From DASZVB01 sp035545855 (GTDB taxonomy: Bacteria; Myxococcota_A; Polyangia; Polyangiales; Polyangiaceae), in NCBI GenBank assembly GCA_035545855.1, contig DASZXK010000192.1, forward strand, positions 1 to 64,000: 64,000 nucleotides of DNA, written 5' to 3'. Position numbers and translations under genes: made by a program. Positions 49,749 through 57,814 of this stretch are shown here, one piece after another. The notes under the pieces are model-generated. The model ran no database searches. It was not told the DNA's origin and worked only from the letters and a program-made list of their open reading frames with translations. The first letter of the stretch is position 1; every line of letters starts with the position of its first letter.

Positions 49749-50795
49749 ATGAAACCGCGCGCCCGAGGAACGGCCCCGCTCATCCTGAGCCTGTGCGCGT
49801 TCGGCGCGACCGAGCTCCCGCCGCGAAGCGCTCTCGCCGGAGATTGCTCGCCGAGGACCGCACAATCCACGTGCTTCGACGCCGATCAGCTCTGGGTGCC
49901 GGCCGCGCCGAGCCGCTTCGTCGGCATCCCGCGAGCCTCGGCCGGCCGCCGCGGGACGTTCACGCTGGGTCTGGACGCGACGTACCTGTCGCGGCCCGTC
50001 GTCATGCTCGCGCTCTCGCCGGATCCGGCGGGACGACAGGTGCGGGTGGTGGACGACGTCCTCGACGCGGCATTGTCGGGGGCGTGGTTTCCGGTGGAGC
50101 ACCTGGAGCTCTCGCTCGTCGTGCCCGCGGCGCTATTTCGCACCGGCACGGGCGAGACCGGCGTGACGACCCAGACCGGCCCGAGCCTCTCCGCGCAGGC
50201 GCTCCGCGACGTTCGCCTCGGCGCGGCGCAGGACCTCGTGGAGAAGCGGGTCGGCAAGGGCACGGTCGCGGCCGGAGCCCGGCTGGATCTCGCGCTCCCG
50301 ACGGGAGACGAGGGCGCATTCGCCGGCGAGCGCGATCCCGTCCTGGCGCCGTCCTTTGCCGGCGAGATCCGGTGGGGCCGCGTCTACGGCGCGGCCTCGC
50401 TCGGAGCGCGCCTCCGGCGACCCGTCCCGCTCGGCGGGGTGCGCCTCGGCAGTCAGCTCGTGTCGATGCTCGGAATCGGCGTCGGCGTCCTGCCGGAGCT
50501 CGACGTCGCGGCGGAAGCGTGGGCCCTGCCGACGCTGCTCTCGCAAGATCGCACGCTTCGCGACGGCGTCCGCGTGACGGACGGCGCGCTGGTGCCCGCC
50601 GAGTGGATGCTCTCCGTCCGCCTGAAATCCGGCCCCTTCCAGTTCCAGGGCGGGTTCGGGACGGCCATCCCTCTCTCCGGCGAGACGCGGCGGAGCCCGA
50701 CGGGCGTCGAGGCAACCGACCACTTCGCCGGCGTGGGCACGCCCCGGATCCGCGGCGTGCTGATCCTGCGCTACGCGCCCGACGCCGCTCCCTGA
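49749..50795 (+). CDS. Putative secreted/outer-membrane barrel protein
   Basis: 348 aa from ATG 49749. A basic start with a hydrophobic core (GTAPLILSLCAFGATELPPRSALAG) gives a signal peptide. A CSPRTAQSTCF disulphide follows, then alternating strands to the end (LGVGVLPELDVAAEAWAL, ...GVLILRYAPDAAP). Similar barrel-like proteins (DUF3187-type) are common in myxobacteria. The last 19 bp lie in a 65-bp tandem duplication that also carries the end of the convergent OPX gene. Confidence 0.6.
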   Translation: MKPRARGTAPLILSLCAFGATELPPRSALAGDCSPRTAQSTCFDADQLWVPAAPSRFVGIPRASAGRRGTFTLGLDATYLSRPVVMLALSPDPAGRQVRVVDDVLDAALSGAWFPVEHLELSLVVPAALFRTGTGETGVTTQTGPSLSAQALRDVRLGAAQDLVEKRVGKGTVAAGARLDLALPTGDEGAFAGERDPVLAPSFAGEIRWGRVYGAASLGARLRRPVPLGGVRLGSQLVSMLGIGVGVLPELDVAAEAWALPTLLSQDRTLRDGVRVTDGALVPAEWMLSVRLKSGPFQFQGGFGTAIPLSGETRRSPTGVEATDHFAGVGTPRIRGVLILRYAPDAAP

Positions 50796-50906
50796 CGGGA
50801 GACGGCGCTCAGAACACGCGTTCCCGCACGTGGATCTGATTGCCCGACGCCGCTCCCTGACGGGAGACGGCGCTCAGAACACGCGTTCCGGCACGTAGAT
50901 CTGATC
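50777..50906. repeat. 65-bp tandem duplication across a convergent gene junction
   Basis: Copy 1 is 50777-50841 and copy 2 is 50842-50906, offset 65 bp and differing at about three positions (C/G at 50826 vs 50891, G/A at 50832 vs 50897, T/C at the last base). Each copy holds the codons for PDAAP-stop of the rightward gene and, on the minus strand, the QI-V-ERVF-stop end of the OPX gene. So both convergent gene ends were duplicated together. Confidence 0.9.
50783..50872. terminator. Two copies of a strong bidirectional hairpin
   Basis: Each duplicated unit carries CGCCG-CTCCC-TGAC-GGGAG-A-CGGCG (50783-50807 and 50848-50872). The stem is 10 bp with one bulged A and a TGAC loop. The convergent position between two gene ends fits a transcription terminator, although a U-tract is missing on both strands, so Rho-independent action is not certain. 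Confidence 0.55.
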
Positions 50907-51476
50907 GCCGGCCTGGAGCAGGATGTCGGGCGAGCCGCCCTCGGTGATGGCGTCCACGGAGACCACGACCGTCTGAACGTCGTCCTTCGTCTTCCGCTTC
51001 AGCGTGACGGAGTCGTGCTTGGCGACGGCGTTGAACCCGCCGGCCATCGAAATCGCCTGGATCAGCGTGATTCCGGCCGAGAACGGGAAGCTGCCGGGCT
51101 TGGAGACCTGGCCGAGCACCGTCACGTGCTTGCTGTTGTACTCGCGGACGCGAACGATGACGCTCGGGTCGCTCAGCACCTTCATCTCCATGAGCGTCTT
51201 CCGGACCAGAGCCGAGATTTCCTGCGGCTCGAGCCCCTCCACGTGGAGCCGGTGCACGTACGGCAGGTCCACGTTGCCGTCGGAGGCGATCTGAAACTCC
51301 GTCGGGAGGTCTTTCTCTCCGACGATCTCCAGCGTGAAGACGTCCCCAGCTCCGACCGTCGTGTTCTCGACGGGCGGCGCCAGCTTGATCCGAGAATTGT
51401 CCGTCCGAGGCCCGCACCCCGTCGACGGGAGCAGAAGCACGAGCCCGAGAACGAGCGCCAGGAGCGAACGCAGCAC
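50874..51476 (-). CDS. Outer-membrane polysaccharide export (OPX/Wza-like) lipoprotein, short form
   Basis: 200 aa, GTG start. Lipobox LLLPSTGCGP (Cys21). Poly_export domain about residues 36-110 (NTTVGAGDVFTLEIVGEKDLP, then NVDLPYVHRLHVEGLEPQEI), then one SLBB domain (VTVLGQVSKPGSFPFSAGITLIQAISMAGG), ending GDQIYVPERVF. Full-length Wza has two SLBB domains and a C-terminal amphipathic helix that makes the outer-membrane pore; both are missing here. In Myxococcus xanthus such short OPX proteins are paired with separate beta-barrel porins. The adjacent gene encodes just such a barrel. Last gene of the operon. Confidence 0.88.
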   Translation of the reverse strand: MLRSLLALVLGLVLLLPSTGCGPRTDNSRIKLAPPVENTTVGAGDVFTLEIVGEKDLPTEFQIASDGNVDLPYVHRLHVEGLEPQEISALVRKTLMEMKVLSDPSVIVRVREYNSKHVTVLGQVSKPGSFPFSAGITLIQAISMAGGFNAVAKHDSVTLKRKTKDDVQTVVVSVDAITEGGSPDILLQAGDQIYVPERVF

Positions 51477-51482
51477 GAGGAA

Positions 51483-52853
51483 CTACAGGAACCAGCGCAG
51501 CCCGAGGAACGCCTGGTACCGGCTGAACATCAGATCGTCCGTGGCGATGTAGGCGTGGTCGAGCTCCGCGTCGTAGCGGAACGTGAGGTTGATGCCGAGT
51601 GCATCGCCGGGGCGGTATTCGAAGAACGCGACGGCGTCGACGCGCTTCTCGCCATCCGGGGCCTGGTACGCCCCGCCGCTCTGAACCACGGGCGGGCGGG
51701 CGATCGCGCTCAGTCCGCCCGTGAGCGTGAGCACGAAGCGGTTCGCGAGGAAGTAGGAGAGGCTCGCGTACCCGCGGTCCCGGCGGTAGTAGTCCCCGAG
51801 GTAGCTGATCGCGAAGTTACGCGTGTACCCGAGCGACACGGCGGAGAGACCCACGGGCGCTCCCTCCGACGGCAGCTTCGGCTGAGGCGTCGGGAACCAG
51901 GTGATCTCCGCCTGTCCGATGACCGTGTCCACGTTCTGCGCGGTCGCGCCGTCGAAGAAGCTCGCGCCCCAGCCGATCAACCCGAGGAACCCGAGGTGAT
52001 TGGTGAAGAGACCGTTCAGACCGATCTGGGAACGGACGATCGACCCGTCGTGGCGCGCGTTGGCCGCGGCGGCCGAGTTCCCGTAGCTGACCCACGTGAG
52101 CTCCCCGCGATACACGAGCGCCGTGCGAGGGAGGAACGTCCAGTTCCCCTGCGTCTCGGCGCTGTGCTGGGTGTTGTTCAACCCCTTGAAGCCGCTCTCT
52201 TCGAAAATGTTCGCGGTGAAGCCGTACCCGAGGCGCCATGTAAAGAGGCCGCCTCCCGGCCGGAAGTTGATGCCGGCCTTGCCGTGAATGGTGTCCCGCC
52301 TGAAGGCGTTCGCCGTATCCGGGTCGTTCGAGGCCTCGATGACGCGGGTGACGTCTCCACCGAGGTCGGCGCCCCAGACGCTCTCGGGCAGGATGTCGAG
52401 GCCGAGACCTGCGTTGCCCGAAATGTAGTTCGACTGGTTCGAGACCTGGCTCGAGTACTGGCTGTCCGACGCGAACAGGGCGTTGTAACTCGCCGCGAGA
52501 CGCCCATTGAGTTTCAACGTCGGCGGCGGCCCTCCCCCTTCTTCGGCCGTACGACGCCCCATCGTCTCGAACGAGAGCGAAGGCGTCACGCGAAGGCGGT
52601 ACGCGCCGATGAGCGGCTCCGGCGGGCTGGGCGGCCCGCTCGGAGGCTGCGTCGTGCTGTTGCCCTTCCGCTGGAAGTAGTTCGAGTCGTACCCGACCTC
52701 TCCGGCGACACCCGGGTGCAGCTCGAAGTCGCCCGCCTTGACGCCCATACCGTTTGCGACGCGCGGGTCCGACAGGAACGCCTGTGCCCAGCCACTTCCG
52801 GCGTGGGTTACGGAGACCGCGGCCATGGCCGCGAAAAGAAAGCGGGGCTTCAT
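51483..52853 (-). CDS. Outer-membrane beta-barrel partner for polysaccharide export
   Basis: 456 aa. Signal peptide (FLFAAMAAVSVTHAGSGWAQA). The mature chain shows regular amphipathic strands throughout (GEVGYDSNYFQRKG, ...AFLGLRWFL) ending in a C-terminal aromatic residue after a Phe/Trp pattern, so a large barrel of roughly 16-18 strands is likely (BBP2-type). Ends 6 bp before the OPX gene, with the same direction, so the barrel could be the polymer channel. No other exporter component (Wzx, Wzy, Wzc) is in the window. Confidence 0.8.
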   Translation of the reverse strand: MKPRFLFAAMAAVSVTHAGSGWAQAFLSDPRVANGMGVKAGDFELHPGVAGEVGYDSNYFQRKGNSTTQPPSGPPSPPEPLIGAYRLRVTPSLSFETMGRRTAEEGGGPPPTLKLNGRLAASYNALFASDSQYSSQVSNQSNYISGNAGLGLDILPESVWGADLGGDVTRVIEASNDPDTANAFRRDTIHGKAGINFRPGGGLFTWRLGYGFTANIFEESGFKGLNNTQHSAETQGNWTFLPRTALVYRGELTWVSYGNSAAAANARHDGSIVRSQIGLNGLFTNHLGFLGLIGWGASFFDGATAQNVDTVIGQAEITWFPTPQPKLPSEGAPVGLSAVSLGYTRNFAISYLGDYYRRDRGYASLSYFLANRFVLTLTGGLSAIARPPVVQSGGAYQAPDGEKRVDAVAFFEYRPGDALGINLTFRYDAELDHAYIATDDLMFSRYQAFLGLRWFL

Positions 52854-52912
52854 CGTGAGCTCTTCCTTCGAGTGACGAACGATGTCGAGTTAGGTTCCCT
52901 CTACGCCTTCAC

Positions 52913-53512
52913 TCACATCGTCGGACTGCTGCTCACGGGCGGCTCACTGATGATGTCGGTGTCGTTGCCGAGCTTCGAAGGGTCGTTGTCCGGGATGCTC
53001 GGATCGACCTCCATGGACACGTGCGAGTCACCGATGAACCCGGTCTCCTCGCCGATGCACTGATTCGCTTCCTTGACGAGCTGCTCCACGCGCTCCCGGA
53101 GGACGCCGAGGATCATGAACTCGTGCTTGGAGCGATCCTTGTCTTTCGAATCCACCGCGCCCTGGAGGACCACCATGCGGTCCTTCGTGGAACGGGATGC
53201 GACGTCGATCTGGCTGAGCTTGTCGTTCAGGCAGAGCGCCTTCACGACGTCCTTCGCGGCGCGGGCCGCTTCGAGCTGACCGCGCACGGTCATCGCCGCC
53301 TGGTCCATTCGCATCGAGATCTGGTGGCCGATGGCGAGCTGTTGATCTTGCGGGATGTCGAGCTCTCGCGGAGCCTGGATGTCTGCTGGCGCGCCGAACA
53401 GGCGCATCGCCGGCGCACCCAGGAGGCTGCCTGTCCTGGCAGCCGCCACGCCAAAGACGCTGAGCGTCAAAGCCCCGGCGGCGAGCGACCATTTGAACTT
53501 GTTCAAGCGCAT
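52913..53512 (-). CDS. Secreted protein of unknown function, first gene of the OPX operon
   Basis: 199 aa. Signal peptide LAAGALTLSVFGVAAARTG. The mature part is helical (QLAIGHQISMRMDQAAMTVRGQLEAARAAKDVVKALCLNDKLSQI ...), with two cysteines, then an acidic, Ser/Asn/Pro-rich disordered tail. Preceded by a clear promoter and GGAGG about 8 nt before the ATG. Small helical periplasmic proteins like this often accompany OPX genes in myxobacteria, but no function is known. Confidence 0.65.
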   Translation of the reverse strand: MRLNKFKWSLAAGALTLSVFGVAAARTGSLLGAPAMRLFGAPADIQAPRELDIPQDQQLAIGHQISMRMDQAAMTVRGQLEAARAAKDVVKALCLNDKLSQIDVASRSTKDRMVVLQGAVDSKDKDRSKHEFMILGVLRERVEQLVKEANQCIGEETGFIGDSHVSMEVDPSIPDNDPSKLGNDTDIISEPPVSSSPTM

Positions 53513-53559
53513 CGGCAGAAGCCTCCCTCGTACAAGGCGGGACCCGAAAATCGAGGGCT

Positions 53560-53589
53560 ACTATATGAGAGCCCGGTTTTCTGTGTCAA
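53560..53589 (-). promoter_or_regulatory. Sigma-70 promoter of the OPX/barrel operon
   Basis: On the minus strand TTGACA (53589-53584), an 18-bp spacer, then TATAGT (53565-53560), a near-consensus pair that stands out in this GC-rich DNA. The start site would be near 53552, giving a leader of about 40 nt with a GGAGG ribosome site before ATG 53512. In the leader CCCTCG (53525-53530) and CGAGGG (53552-53557) could pair and hide the start of the transcript. The rest of the 267-bp gap 53513-53779 shows nothing else. Confidence 0.75.
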
Positions 53590-53779
53590 CGCACGTGCGA
53601 GGCCGAAAAATCGTTTCGTTTCTGGGGCATAGCACGAATGACGCATCCAGACGGTGGCAGGACGGTGACCGCTCGGCCGCCGGGGTGCGATGGTCGGATG
53701 CCGCGACGCGCGCGTCCATTCACGCCGGTCCGTCCGCGGCGCGGGGCCCGGTCCGGAACGCCGTGAGGCGCTCCACGCG

Positions 53780-55171
53780 CTACTGCTTCACGAAGGTGAC
53801 CGGAACCTGGATGACGGCGAGGCCGCCCTGGGGCGGGTCGAACTGGGCGGCCTGGGCGCGCGCCTTGACGCAGGAAACGACGGAATCCGGCAGGTTACCG
53901 CTCGGGGCCGCCGAGACCCCTTGGACCTCGCCGCCGGGGCCGACACGGATCGACAGCGAAATGCGCCCTTCGACGTCGGGGTTGGAGGCCAGGGCGCGGT
54001 TGTAGCAATTGCGGAAGCCCGCCCGCATGCCTGCCACGACGCGCGCGGCGTTTGAAACGGTGCCGCCGCTGACGTTCGCCGCGCCCGTCGACGCGTTGCC
54101 CTTCGGACCCTGAACGACGGCCGCGGTGCCCGTGCCCGATCCACCTCCGGCAGTGGAGGAGCCGAGGCCGCCGAGGCCGCCGCCTGCGGCGCCGGGGCGA
54201 ATCGCGCCGCCGCCGCCGCCGAGCGTGAGGCCGCCGACGCCGACGCCGGCGCTCGAGGCCGCCGCCTTGTCCAGAGCGCCGGTGGGCACTTCACCCGTCT
54301 TCAAGACGCCTTCGGTGGCGGGCCCGGCACCGGCGAGCGCGCCGAGCGTGGCCATCTCCATTTGCTCGAGCTGATTGCTGAGCGCAGCGGCCTGCGCGCT
54401 GCTCATGGCGCCGGCCTTTCCGGCGGGCCCCTTCGAGGCCTGGGTCTGCGCCTTCGGCGCTTCCGCCTTCGTGTCCGGCGCGGCCGTGTCGGGCTTCTCC
54501 GTGGGCTCCTCCACGGGCGGAGGCGGCGGGAGGCTCCTCACCGAGTCGAGGAGGTTCGAGATGTTCACGTCGTAATCGACGACGGGATCCAGCCACTCCG
54601 AGTAGATCGAACCGATCGCGGAGAAGTGGATGAGGAACGAGAAGGCGGCGATCATCGTCGTCGCCCAGTCGATCGACGTCGCGCCGCGCGTGACGGAGAC
54701 CGGAAGCTGCGGCCTCGGCTGGATGGGCGGCGGAGCGACGAACTGGAAGAGGAACGTGGTGTCCCCGACCACGACCTTTCCGCGAGAATCTTCCGTGAGT
54801 CGAACCTGGTAGGCCCCCTGCTGCGTACGGCGAGCCTGGCCCTTCAGCACGGCGAGGTCCGAGATGCCCGTCGGGAGCGCCACGCGACCCGTCATCCCGT
54901 CGACGAAGTTGAGCTGGTAGTCGTTGCCGACGAGCTCGAACAGCCGGAACGAGGGCGGGAGGTTCCCCGCCGCGATCACGAACATGTTCTTCTCGTTCGA
55001 ACCGACGGTGACGTGCGTGCGCTGCTTGATGATGCGCTCTTCGATGACGCGCCCCGACTGAACCAAACCGATGCGGAGAACCTTCGGACCGGTCGCGGCG
55101 ACCGCCCGCATCACCGCGGTCATCTGCCCGGGACGACCCGGAGCGCCGGAAGGCTGCGTCTGCTGTGTCAT
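53780..55171 (-). CDS. GltG/PglI-like protein: FHA-like, TM, TonB-like C-terminal domain
   Basis: 463 aa from ATG 55171, with GGGGAGG 8 nt upstream. Residues 30-145 resemble an FHA fold (LRIGLVQSGRVIEERIIKQR, VTVGSNEKNMFVI, DGMTGRVALP). One transmembrane helix lies near 169-190. A Pro-rich and then Gly-rich periplasmic linker follows (about 210-370). The last 90 residues are a TonB/AgmX-PglI C-terminal domain (RAGFRNCYNRALASNPDVEGRIS ... VIQVPVTFVKQ). This architecture is that of GltG (PglI) of the M. xanthus gliding machine and its paralogue NfsG. It would span the inner membrane and reach toward the outer membrane. Confidence 0.82.
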   Translation of the reverse strand: MTQQTQPSGAPGRPGQMTAVMRAVAATGPKVLRIGLVQSGRVIEERIIKQRTHVTVGSNEKNMFVIAAGNLPPSFRLFELVGNDYQLNFVDGMTGRVALPTGISDLAVLKGQARRTQQGAYQVRLTEDSRGKVVVGDTTFLFQFVAPPPIQPRPQLPVSVTRGATSIDWATTMIAAFSFLIHFSAIGSIYSEWLDPVVDYDVNISNLLDSVRSLPPPPPVEEPTEKPDTAAPDTKAEAPKAQTQASKGPAGKAGAMSSAQAAALSNQLEQMEMATLGALAGAGPATEGVLKTGEVPTGALDKAAASSAGVGVGGLTLGGGGGAIRPGAAGGGLGGLGSSTAGGGSGTGTAAVVQGPKGNASTGAANVSGGTVSNAARVVAGMRAGFRNCYNRALASNPDVEGRISLSIRVGPGGEVQGVSAAPSGNLPDSVVSCVKARAQAAQFDPPQGGLAVIQVPVTFVKQ

Positions 55172-55219
55172 CGAATTTCCTCCCCAGGAACCCGTGCGAA
55201 CGCGAAGACGCTCGCCCGG

Positions 55220-55261
55220 GAAAGTTCCGGGTTCTCCGAGGTTAGCAAAGGCATCGCCTTT
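55220..55261. other. Two stem-loops in the leader of the GltG-like gene
   Basis: The 245-bp gap 55172-55416 contains AAAGGC-ATC-GCCTTT (55247-55261, perfect 6-bp stem) and CCCGG-GAAAGTT-CCGGG (55215-55231). Transcription is leftward, so they lie between the end of the upstream membrane-protein gene and the start of the GltG-like gene. They could be a processing or attenuation site. The rest of the gap shows nothing else. Confidence 0.35.
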
Positions 55262-55416
55262 CGGTCCACGCTTTCTACCCTGCGAAATGTCGATGGAATC
55301 CGGGGCGAGCCGGGCCCGGGTCGGGACTCGGACACGGGGACGCCCCGGATGCTTGGGGCCGTCCGACCGCGGATTCGACGAAATCGGCCGAGTCCTCGGA
55401 AAGCGCGCCGAGAGGC

Positions 55417-55968
55417 TCAGGTCGGGGGGCCGGAGGCACGGCCCGCCTCGAGCCGCGCGGCGAGAAGGCGCCCCACTTCGTCCCAGCGTGACCGGGCCCG
55501 TTCCTCGGCGGCCGTCACCCGACGGGTGATCTCGAGGCTCGCGCCGGCGAACACGACGCCGGCCACGAGCGACTCCAGTGGGTGAATCCATGCCGCCGGT
55601 CCCGCCGACCCACGGAGGGCGACGTCGAAGACGGCGCCGAAGAGACCGGCGCCGAAGGCGATCCGCGGAAGTGTCCGAGAAAGGGTGGCGCCCTCCTGCA
55701 GCTCCCGACCGACGTCACCGAGGTGCTCGTCCACCGTCACGATGGCGACGGGACGAGACGCCTGCCCGAGAACGCCGGCCGAGACGGCGTCCGCGTCGGG
55801 CGCCGAGAGCAGCGCCGCGAGCGCGGAACGGATTCGAGCCGCGTCGCCCGACTCGAGCGCGCTCCGGAGCGGCGCGGCGTCCGGCACCAGGCGACGGACC
55901 CTGCCGAGCGCCCGGAGCGCGGTCGCGAGCACCCCGACCCCGATCAGGACGACGAGCGACGTCGCCAC
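55417..55968 (-). CDS. Membrane protein with remote MotA/ExbB-like layout
   Basis: 183 aa. N-terminal helix (SLVVLIGVGVLATALRAL), a helical soluble part (about 35-95), then a second and third hydrophobic helix (LPRIAFGAGLFGAVFDVAL and PLESLVAGVVFAGASLEITRRV) and a helical tail rich in Arg/Ala. The layout recalls ExbB/TolQ/MotA proton-channel proteins (AglR in M. xanthus), but conserved residues cannot be confirmed. Its position in the Glt-like cluster makes an energiser or adaptor role possible. Confidence 0.5.
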   Translation of the reverse strand: MATSLVVLIGVGVLATALRALGRVRRLVPDAAPLRSALESGDAARIRSALAALLSAPDADAVSAGVLGQASRPVAIVTVDEHLGDVGRELQEGATLSRTLPRIAFGAGLFGAVFDVALRGSAGPAAWIHPLESLVAGVVFAGASLEITRRVTAAEERARSRWDEVGRLLAARLEAGRASGPPT

Positions 55969-55977
55969 GGGCGTCCG

Positions 55978-56223
55978 TCAGAACGGATCGCGGGAAATGG
56001 CCTTCTCGATGCGCTCGAGAAACGGCTGGCGAAGCTCGGCGAGCGTGAGCTTCGGCTGGATCCGGCTGACGTCCACGGCGGCGATGGGCTTCTGCACGCG
56101 GCCGACGATCGTGACTTCGCTGATCGTGACGACGCGGCCCTTCGCAGAGTCGGCGAGGGCGACAGGCGCCGCGGTCAGCAGGGCCGGCGCCGCGAGGACG
56201 AGAAAGCGGAGAGAACGCATCAT
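55978..56223 (-). CDS. Small secreted protein in the Glt-like cluster
   Basis: 81 aa from ATG 56223; an ATG at 56238 overlaps the upstream stop by 4 bp and would add 5 residues. Signal peptide (MMRSLRFLVLAAPALLTAAPVALA) followed by a short basic domain (GRVVTISEVTIVGRVQKPIAAVDVSRIQPKLTL). In M. xanthus the gene between GltE and GltG is also a small secreted protein (GltF); similarity cannot be judged by eye. Confidence 0.6.
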   Translation of the reverse strand: MMRSLRFLVLAAPALLTAAPVALADSAKGRVVTISEVTIVGRVQKPIAAVDVSRIQPKLTLAELRQPFLERIEKAISRDPF

Positions 56224-56234
56224 GGGAGCATGCC

Positions 56235-57803
56235 TCATTTCTGCGGGAACGCCGCGCTCGAGCCGGCGCTACCGGCTGGAGCAGGAGCAGCCGGAGCGCC
56301 GCCGGTCGCGCCGCCCGTGAGCGGCGGCGGTGCAGCGCCGGCGGCCGCGGGCTTTACAGGGGCTGCCGCGGCGGGCGCGGCATCCATCTTTCCGGTCGCG
56401 GTGGCCTGCGTCGCTGGCGCCGCAGGTGTCGCGGCGGGGGCCGCGGCGCCGGGCGCAGGCGCGGGTGCAGCGGCGGGCGCGGGTTCCGGCGGGGGAGACG
56501 CCGCTTCGGCGGCGAGGATCGCCTTCTTGTTCTTCGCGCGGCCGAGGAGTTCGTCCGTGTCGTCCCCGGCGCCGGCCTTCGTGCGCGGGCGCATCGCCTT
56601 GAACTGTTCGAGCTCGGCGATCGCCTTGTCGATCGCGGTCGTCGGAGTGACGCCGGGCACGCCCGTCGAGAAGAGATAGAGGAGGCCGAGGTCGTAGTGG
56701 ACCTCCGCGTTCGTCGGATCCTTCGAGAGCACCCACTGGAAGTGCTTCAGCGAATCGGCCGGACGTCCCTGGAGACGGTAGGCGTCGCCCAGATTGAGGT
56801 GCACGAGCGTGTTGGAGGCATCGTAGCCGAGCGCATTCTCGAGGAGGGGAACCGCTTCCGTCGCATTGCCGGCCTCGAGCATGTACTTCGCGAGGTTCAG
56901 CTTCGCCTCGACGAGATCGGGGCGGAGCTCCGTCGCGCGCTTGAAGTCCGCGAACGCCTGGCGACGCTTGTTCTGCTCTTTGTAGATGAGGCCGCGAAGC
57001 AGGAGCGCTTCCGCGTTGTCCTTGTCCCGCGGCGGGTTCTCCGGCCCGTAGCCGTCCAGGATTGCGGTGAGCGCGTAGAGGGCGAGATCGAGCCGCCGGT
57101 TCCGGTAGTGATCGCGAGCGAGCGTCACCATGGCGGGGCGGTAATCCGGGTTCTTCTTCAGCGCCTCCTGCGCGAGCTGCTGCGCCGCGCCGGAGTCCTT
57201 CTGGATCGACTTCACCTCGGCGAGCGAGGCGAGCACCGCCGCGCTGTCCGGAAGCATCGCGCGCTCCCGGTTCAGGAAGTCCTCCGCCTCGCTCGCGTCC
57301 CCCGTGCGAGCGAGCAGCATGGAGTACGCGGCGATCGCCGGCTCGTAGTCCTTCACGATGCCGAACGCCTGCCTGTACGAAGCGAGCGCCTGCGTCTTGT
57401 TCCCGAGCCGCTCCTGCACGACGCCGAGCGAAAACTGCGCCTGATACGCGTTCGCGTCCGCCTCCGCGGCACGGGAAAACTGCGCCTTCGCGCCGGCGAG
57501 ATCGCCGGCCTGGAATGCCTGGAGCCCCGCCTGGTACGCCTGCATCGCCGCGGCGTTCATCGGTGGCCGCTTCGGCGCTTCGGGCGCGGCCGCGGTGGGC
57601 GCGTCGCTCGCGGCGTATTGCTGACCGCTCGCGGTGGTCGCCACTTGCGAGGTCGCGGGGCCGGAAGCGGCGGCCTCCGGGGAGCCGGGCGCCGGGGCGC
57701 CCGTCGGCGTCTTCGCGTCCACCTTCGCGCCGCCACCGCAGGCGACGAGCGCGAGCCCGAGCGCCGACAGGGACGTGAAGCGAACCAGTGCGTTCGTCGT
57801 CAT
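56235..57803 (-). CDS. TPR lipoprotein (GltE/AglT-like)
   Basis: 522 aa from ATG 57803, which follows an AGGAG site and gives a clean signal ending LALVACGGG (Cys23); an ATG at 57818 overlaps the preceding stop. Pro/Ala linker (about 25-80), then at least eight TPR-like repeats (AYQAGLQAFQAGDLAGAKAQFSRAAEADANAYQAQFSLGVV to ...NAEVHYDLGLLYLF), and an Ala/Pro-rich tail with PPPL. The TPR lipoprotein after the large TPR gene is the place of AglT (GltE) in the M. xanthus cluster. Such TPRs scaffold the complex in the periplasm on the outer membrane. Confidence 0.78.
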   Translation of the reverse strand: MTTNALVRFTSLSALGLALVACGGGAKVDAKTPTGAPAPGSPEAAASGPATSQVATTASGQQYAASDAPTAAAPEAPKRPPMNAAAMQAYQAGLQAFQAGDLAGAKAQFSRAAEADANAYQAQFSLGVVQERLGNKTQALASYRQAFGIVKDYEPAIAAYSMLLARTGDASEAEDFLNRERAMLPDSAAVLASLAEVKSIQKDSGAAQQLAQEALKKNPDYRPAMVTLARDHYRNRRLDLALYALTAILDGYGPENPPRDKDNAEALLLRGLIYKEQNKRRQAFADFKRATELRPDLVEAKLNLAKYMLEAGNATEAVPLLENALGYDASNTLVHLNLGDAYRLQGRPADSLKHFQWVLSKDPTNAEVHYDLGLLYLFSTGVPGVTPTTAIDKAIAELEQFKAMRPRTKAGAGDDTDELLGRAKNKKAILAAEAASPPPEPAPAAAPAPAPGAAAPAATPAAPATQATATGKMDAAPAAAAPVKPAAAGAAPPPLTGGATGGAPAAPAPAGSAGSSAAFPQK

Positions 57804-57814
57804 CCGCTCTCTCC

